The position numbers and the translations under genes are program-made. Positions 60,133 through 64,000 of a stretch of 64,000 bases of DNA are shown here, one piece after another. Source of the DNA: Terriglobia bacterium (GTDB taxonomy: Bacteria; Acidobacteriota; Terriglobia; Terriglobales; Acidobacteriaceae). The notes below the pieces were generated by a model. It searched no databases, was not told the DNA's origin, and worked only from the letters and a program-made list of their open reading frames with translations. The stretch is from contig JAIQGL010000001.1 of assembly GCA_020072585.1 (NCBI GenBank), forward strand, positions 248,001-312,000. The letters are read 5' to 3'. Position 1 is the stretch's first letter. Each line of letters begins with the position of its first letter.

Positions 60133-60443
60133 TAGGGAACCTTCCTTAGCCCCGATTTACAGTCTCTCGAGGATTGAGTCGACGGATAGGCAAACTCGCC
60201 CGTGAGCTTGAGAAACTTCTACCACTCCCACACTCACACTGGCCTCCCCTACACGTCCATTTCATATTATTTCGGCTAAGAGCGCGCTAAGCCATATACC
60301 CTAAGGGCTGGCCCTTGAGTTACTTGCCTGGTTCTAAGGGTTCGGTCTGGATTCCGGGCCCAATTTCTTATAAGTTATTGTTTTTAAATTGCTTATAGGG
60401 GTCTCTAGGGTAGAATTGACCACATTTAAGGACAAGGCTGTAT
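60133..60443. promoter_or_regulatory. Divergent region with palindrome and promoter of the TPR gene
   Basis: AAGGGC TG GCCCTT (60303-60316) is a perfect palindrome preceded by ATACCCT. TTGCTT (60389-60394) and TAGAAT (60411-60416) at 16-base spacing form a likely sigma-70 promoter for the gene at 60444. The region serves both the peptide gene and the TPR gene. No other gene seen. Confidence 0.5.
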
Positions 60444-62030
60444 ATGTTATCTCTTAGATGTATGGCAATGATTCGATACGTCCTAATTATATTGATTTTG
60501 GTATTTATCCTTCCCTGTTTGGCACAACAGCCCGAGGCGGGCACCCCATCTCTGGAAGGCCTGGGAAAAATTAACTTCCCGAACTCTTGCGCGCCAGCGG
60601 CTCAGTCTTCACTACTGCAAGGGCTGGGACAGCTTCACTCATTCCAGTATGCCGCGGCCGAAAAGGCTTTTGCTGAAGCTCCCGTGGCCGATCCCCACTG
60701 CGCCATGGCGTATTGGGGCCTGGCCATGACCACCTATCGTCAGCTGTGGGACGGCGTTGACGAAAAAACCCTGATGAAAGGCCGGGGCTATCTGGCCAAA
60801 ATCAGTAAGGATTGGCCGGTAACGGCGCGTGAACGCGAGTACCTGGATGCTCTGGGCAATATTTTCGCTGACAATCGCACCCAGGGCGATGAGCGCATCG
60901 TTGCCTACAGCAAAGCCATGGGAGAGCTCTCGGGTCATTATCCGGATGATGGCGAAGCCAAGTCCTTTTACGCCTTGTCGCTGCTGGCCTTGCCGGCCGG
61001 GGACGATGATACGGAGCTCCGCAAAAAGGTAATCGCACTCCTCAATGAGCTCTCAGCCGCACAGCCGGAGCATCCCGGCGCCGTCCACTATCTGATTCAC
61101 GCAGCGGACACCCCCGAGCTTGCTCCTCTGGGACTGGAAGCAGCGCGGCGCTATGCCAAAATCGCGCCGGCCTCATCGCACGCGTTGCATATGCCGTCGC
61201 ATATCTTTGTGCGCCTTGGCTTCTGGCAGGAGTCCATTGATTCCAATCAGGCTGCCGCCATCGCAGCCGCTCAAGCCACGGAACAACACATGGGAGAAGC
61301 GCATTACCAGTTCCACGCCATGGATTTTCTCAACTATTCCTATATGCAAATCGGCGAGGAAGCCAAGGCACGGCAGATCATTGAAGACCTGAAAAAAGTT
61401 CCGGGCAGGACGGAAGACGTAGCCACGAATGTGCGGATCAATTTCACAACCCGGAACCTGCTGGAGCTGCACCGATGGAAAGATGCGTTGGCGCTGGCGC
61501 CGGAAGGCGATGCCCGGACCCGACAGGCGGTCTTTCTGCTGCGCACCATTGCTGCGGCGCGCACGGGTGATAGCAATGCAGCCGGCCAGAACCTGAAGAG
61601 CCTGAAAAATGCCTTCAAACAGGATCGCTCCAGAGACAAATCGCTGGAGAATTACCGCCGCAAGATCGCGGAAGCATGGCTCGATTTTGCAAAAGGCAAG
61701 CGGGACAAAGCACTCACAAAGATGCGCGCCGTTGCGGACGTGCAGGACCGGGACGATCCCGGTCCATTCACGGTGACTGCCCGCGAAATGCTCGCGGACA
61801 TGCTGCTGGAACTCCACCAGCCGGCGCTGGCCCTCACCGAGTATGAAGCCGTGCTGAAGCTTGCGCCCAACCGATTCAACGCGCTGTACGGAGCGGCGTC
61901 TGCATCGGGAATGGCCGGCGATTCCGGCAAGGCAAAAAGCTATTACAGCAAGCTGCGTGACATCTGCCCGCCACAGGCAGACCGCGAAGAATTGCAGCGT
62001 GCCAGAATACTTGCCGCTGGAAGCAACTGA
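60444..62030 (+). CDS. Secreted TPR protein of the MPSHIF type
   Basis: 528 residues. The start is either the ATG at 60444 or one at 60468; the second gives a cleaner signal peptide (MIRYVLIILILVFILPCLAQ). TPR-like repeats fill the rest: LGQLHSFQYAAAEKAFAEAP, CAMAYWGLAMTTYRQLWDGV, and LTEYEAVLKLAPNRFNALYG. The motif SHALHMPSHIFVRLGFWQES is the hallmark of a widespread uncharacterised TPR family. It is a different family from the three TPR paralogues at 26-36 kb. Confidence 0.8.
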   Translation: MLSLRCMAMIRYVLIILILVFILPCLAQQPEAGTPSLEGLGKINFPNSCAPAAQSSLLQGLGQLHSFQYAAAEKAFAEAPVADPHCAMAYWGLAMTTYRQLWDGVDEKTLMKGRGYLAKISKDWPVTAREREYLDALGNIFADNRTQGDERIVAYSKAMGELSGHYPDDGEAKSFYALSLLALPAGDDDTELRKKVIALLNELSAAQPEHPGAVHYLIHAADTPELAPLGLEAARRYAKIAPASSHALHMPSHIFVRLGFWQESIDSNQAAAIAAAQATEQHMGEAHYQFHAMDFLNYSYMQIGEEAKARQIIEDLKKVPGRTEDVATNVRINFTTRNLLELHRWKDALALAPEGDARTRQAVFLLRTIAAARTGDSNAAGQNLKSLKNAFKQDRSRDKSLENYRRKIAEAWLDFAKGKRDKALTKMRAVADVQDRDDPGPFTVTAREMLADMLLELHQPALALTEYEAVLKLAPNRFNALYGAASASGMAGDSGKAKSYYSKLRDICPPQADREELQRARILAAGSN

Positions 62031-62040
62031 AAAGCGGTGG

Positions 62041-62529
62041 CTATTTGAACCAGCTTCTGGCCAGTTCCGCCTCTTCATAGATGGAGCGAAGCGCAAGCCG
62101 TGTCTCATTGACCAGAAGTGAGCAGCCCACTGCCAGGCCGGTGAAGCCAACGGTACCAGCAACAAAGCTGATCACCACAATGGCTTCAAATAGCCATTTG
62201 TACTGCGAGGAAACCACGCTGGCGCCAAGAATGGAAACTACGCTGGCGGCGGCAAAGCAGCCAATGGCCCCATAGAAAAAACTCATCGCCCGCACCAGCA
62301 GCGCGCCGCGTTTCTCCAGGCGTCCCAGATGGTTGATCCATAATGCCCTGGTTGCGGCATCAATCTCCGCGCCGTGCAGGTCTTTCACCAGCGTTCTGGT
62401 GCGGTCCACTACACGGGCCAGCCGGTTACCGGTACCAAGCGCCAACACGGAGGAGGCATTCGTGAACACAGCGGGAGCGGCGATCAGGGTGAGCACGGCG
62501 AAAGGGCTGTCTGCTACTGGCAGGAACAT
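62041..62529 (-). CDS. DUF2721 membrane protein
   Basis: 162 residues. The family signature lies at the N-terminus: FAVLTLIAAPAVFTNASSVL, ALGTGNRLARVVDRTRTLVK. Two to three more helices follow (FFYGAIGCFAAASVVSILGA, LFEAIVVISFVAGTVGFTGL) and an amphipathic end (LRSIYEEAELARSWF). Function unknown. It is convergent with the TPR gene, the stops being 11 bases apart. Confidence 0.8.
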   Translation of the reverse strand: MFLPVADSPFAVLTLIAAPAVFTNASSVLALGTGNRLARVVDRTRTLVKDLHGAEIDAATRALWINHLGRLEKRGALLVRAMSFFYGAIGCFAAASVVSILGASVVSSQYKWLFEAIVVISFVAGTVGFTGLAVGCSLLVNETRLALRSIYEEAELARSWFK

Positions 62530-62683
62530 GATTCAGTAGTATGCAGCTGCACAACGCTCATTGGGAAGAAACAGCCTTGGTTCAGCCATTAGAACGGTTT
62601 CAGCCGACTTTTCTTGTTTTCCCTGACACACGGCTACTTAGAGAAGATTCGACAGCCGCCAAACGCACCCTTATCCTTGCTGC

Positions 62684-63385
62684 ATGGGCTTTGAATCCAT
62701 TCGCCTGATCACCTTTGATTGTTACGGGACCCTGATTGATTGGGAGAACGGCATGCTGGCCGCGCTGCGTCCGCTGTTCTCACGCGACGGACGACAAGTC
62801 CCTGATACACAGCTACTGGAGGTGTACGGAGATATTGAAGCCGAGATTGAGGCAGGCCCATATTTGCGATACCGCCAGGTGCTGGCGGAGACAGCAAAGC
62901 AGATGGGCCGTCATCTGGGAATTGCAATCTCTGCGGATGAAAGCGCAGGCTTTGCCGAGTCGCTGATCCGATGGAGGCCGTTCGCGGATACGGTTCCAGC
63001 GTTGCAAGCCATGGCGCGGAAGTTCCGGCTGGGAATCATTTCTAATGTTGATGACGACCTTTTTGCCGAGACCAGGAAGAAGCTTGCGCCGGTTGAATTT
63101 GATTTCGTTATTACGGCGCAGCAGGTCCAAAGCTATAAGCCTGCGCTCAGGAATTTTGCAGAGGCCATGCGCCGCAGCGGCCTGAGCAAAGACCAGATCC
63201 TGCACGCGGGCCAGAGCCTTTACCATGACGTGGCTCCGGCAAACATGCTGGGGATAAGCAATGTGTGGGTGAACCGGCCGTCGATCAGACCGGGATCAGG
63301 CGCGGCAAAGCCCGGAAAGGCCCAACCGACCTATGAAGTCCATAGTCTTGCCGAGCTTGCTGCGCTTGTCACCTCTGCGCCTTAA
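62684..63385 (+). CDS. HAD-superfamily hydrolase, haloacid dehalogenase type II-like
   Basis: 233 residues with the four HAD motifs: LITFDCYGTLIDWENG (Asp nucleophile and third-position Tyr in place of the usual Asp, as in type II dehalogenases), GIISNVDDDLF (Ser/Asn), VQSYKPALRNFAEA (Lys) and LHAGQSLYHDVAPANMLG (Asp). The catalytic FDCYGTL motif, not DxD, favours the dehalogenase branch; 2-haloacids or a sugar phosphate are possible substrates. Start ATG at 62684 without a clear ribosome-binding site. It overlaps the end of the convergent gene by four bases. Confidence 0.85.
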   Translation: MGFESIRLITFDCYGTLIDWENGMLAALRPLFSRDGRQVPDTQLLEVYGDIEAEIEAGPYLRYRQVLAETAKQMGRHLGIAISADESAGFAESLIRWRPFADTVPALQAMARKFRLGIISNVDDDLFAETRKKLAPVEFDFVITAQQVQSYKPALRNFAEAMRRSGLSKDQILHAGQSLYHDVAPANMLGISNVWVNRPSIRPGSGAAKPGKAQPTYEVHSLAELAALVTSAP

Positions 63386-63822
63386 GCTGCTTGTTCTTTT
63401 GGAAACAGCATGGGTTCCAGCAATACCTGGCGGGTTTCTTCTGAGGTAAGCCGCTCGTCGGCGGAGTAGAACTCCACCGCTCCCCGGCGAGACTGCCGCA
63501 TGGAGAGCATTCCACCCTCAGGCACACCGCGGCTAAGCTGGTTGATAGCGGAGTAGTTATAGCGGACGTTGCGGTTGTCAAAGTCAGCCGTGAGCGTGAG
63601 TTCCAGCCCAGAGACGGAGTTCCGCACGCGATACGGGTTTTCACCATCTATGGCCAGATCGGCTCCAGAGCGGTGCGTGTTGAACTCGGCCACGTCGGCG
63701 TGCAGCTCCTCACCCAATTTGAGCCAGCGTTCGCGTGCCGCAGAGGCAAACTGGCCTTCGGGATTGGGTTCGTTGACGGATTTCTGAGAGGTTCGGCGAA
63801 GATGTTCCTGTATCCAGCTCAT
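63382..63822 (-). CDS. Unrecognised protein
   Basis: 146 residues beginning MSWIQEHLRRTSQKSVNEPN. It has one region of beta strands (LAIDGENPYRVRNSVSGLEL, TADFDNRNVRYNYSAINQ) and ends LEPMLFPKEQAA; no signal peptide or helix. No family recognised. Its stop overlaps the HAD gene stop in a convergent arrangement, and its start faces the molybdopterin oxidoreductase gene. Confidence 0.5.
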   Translation of the reverse strand: MSWIQEHLRRTSQKSVNEPNPEGQFASAARERWLKLGEELHADVAEFNTHRSGADLAIDGENPYRVRNSVSGLELTLTADFDNRNVRYNYSAINQLSRGVPEGGMLSMRQSRRGAVEFYSADERLTSEETRQVLLEPMLFPKEQAA

Positions 63823-63903
63823 GTTTCATGGGATGGTACATCCCGCAAAGCGGATGGCCGAATGGCCGTGAAGGATTAGAATAACCCATGGGAGATTGGT
63901 CTT

Positions 63904-64000
63904 ATGACCGTTCCATCCAAGAGCCGCCTGACCCAGCCACTGGTCCGGCACAATGGCGCCCATCGTGTTGCCTCATGGGATGAGGCGCTGGAGCGCGTAA
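63904..64000 (+). CDS. Molybdopterin oxidoreductase, start only (cut by the window edge)
   Basis: Thirty-two residues are visible from the ATG at 63904 (GGGAG upstream): SRLTQPLVRHNGAHRVASWD followed by EALERV. This is the segment that follows the N-terminal iron-sulfur domain in formate dehydrogenase and related molybdopterin enzymes, where R(L)T.PL(I/V)R..G....SWDEAL is diagnostic. Upstream the frame is closed by a stop at 63877-63879, so an iron-sulfur domain would be missing from this reading frame. Whether the gene truly starts here or uses an unusual arrangement cannot be seen. Confidence 0.55.
   Translation, partial: MTVPSKSRLTQPLVRHNGAHRVASWDEALERV

Noticed and set aside
61173-62165. 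Minus-strand open frame opposite the TPR gene at 60444
   Set aside because: Shadow; no ribosome-binding site and composition unlike a protein.

Overview
The window reads as a chromosomal segment of a soil or environmental acidobacterium (Terriglobia-like). This is inferred from the gene mix and not from a marker gene. The mix includes many secreted TPR proteins in paralogous sets, EXORDIUM-like secreted proteins with Ig-like repeats, a di-haem protein of the reaction-centre cytochrome c type, an HpnB-like hopanoid glycosyltransferase and many short-range operons separated by strong intrinsic terminators. There is no plasmid, phage or ribosomal locus. The only mobile-element trace is one decayed IS110-type transposase.

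Layout. 1-6 kb: end of a patatin-like phospholipase; a four-gene minus-strand cluster (carbonic-anhydrase-like protein, unknown protein, MJ1255-type glycosyltransferase, PAP2 phosphatase); a secreted esterase. 6-14.5 kb: two small DNA-binding or unknown genes, a TPR protein, a yeast-type cytosine deaminase, a TonB-C-terminal protein, an MFS exporter, a receiver-like protein, an OmpA-family coiled-coil protein, a DUF2911 protein and a type IV pilin-like protein. 14.9-17.5 kb: a large GAF/PAS sensor histidine kinase. 17.9-21.8 kb: a gene block of mostly unrecognised content with a 46-residue secreted peptide, a seven-helix membrane protein, an overlapping third gene and a TIR-domain protein. 22-36 kb: Ada, metallo-beta-lactamase-fold proteins, two Spy-like periplasmic proteins, a PilZ-like protein, a TRIC-type channel, peptide deformylase, the di-haem protein and three paralogous TPR proteins. 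36-44.4 kb: an EXORDIUM-like protein, a two-domain dCTP deaminase, an XRE regulator over a palindromic operator, and a lipoprotein beta-propeller. 44.4-48.1 kb: an aromatic-type amino acid decarboxylase with a VOC protein, divergent from an attenuator-controlled chorismate mutase and DAHP synthase pair. 48.2-50.6 kb: tRNA-Sec followed by a tandem array repeating its own 3' end, a nuclease-fold protein, a ribbon-helix-helix protein, an XRE regulator with a 34-bp perfect palindrome, and the IS110 remnant. 51-57 kb: a second EXORDIUM-like protein and a very large ExeM/NucH-type extracellular nuclease. 57-64 kb: PsiE-like protein, HpnB, a second peptide plus seven-helix pair, a TPR protein, DUF2721, a HAD hydrolase and the start of a molybdopterin oxidoreductase.

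The most distinctive items are these. (1) A repeated module of a tiny peptide gene directly upstream of a seven-helix membrane protein (18.55-20.09 kb and 59.14-60.13 kb), which may be an undescribed peptide/receptor-like or peptide/processing system. (2) A complete transcription attenuator with a Phe/Tyr-rich leader peptide in front of the aromatic amino acid genes. (3) A selenocysteine tRNA whose 24-bp 3' end is repeated four times at about 131-bp spacing. (4) Two genes whose best start codons are non-standard (ATT at 4045, CTG at 29100). (5) A three-part TIR protein with an elaborate promoter region.
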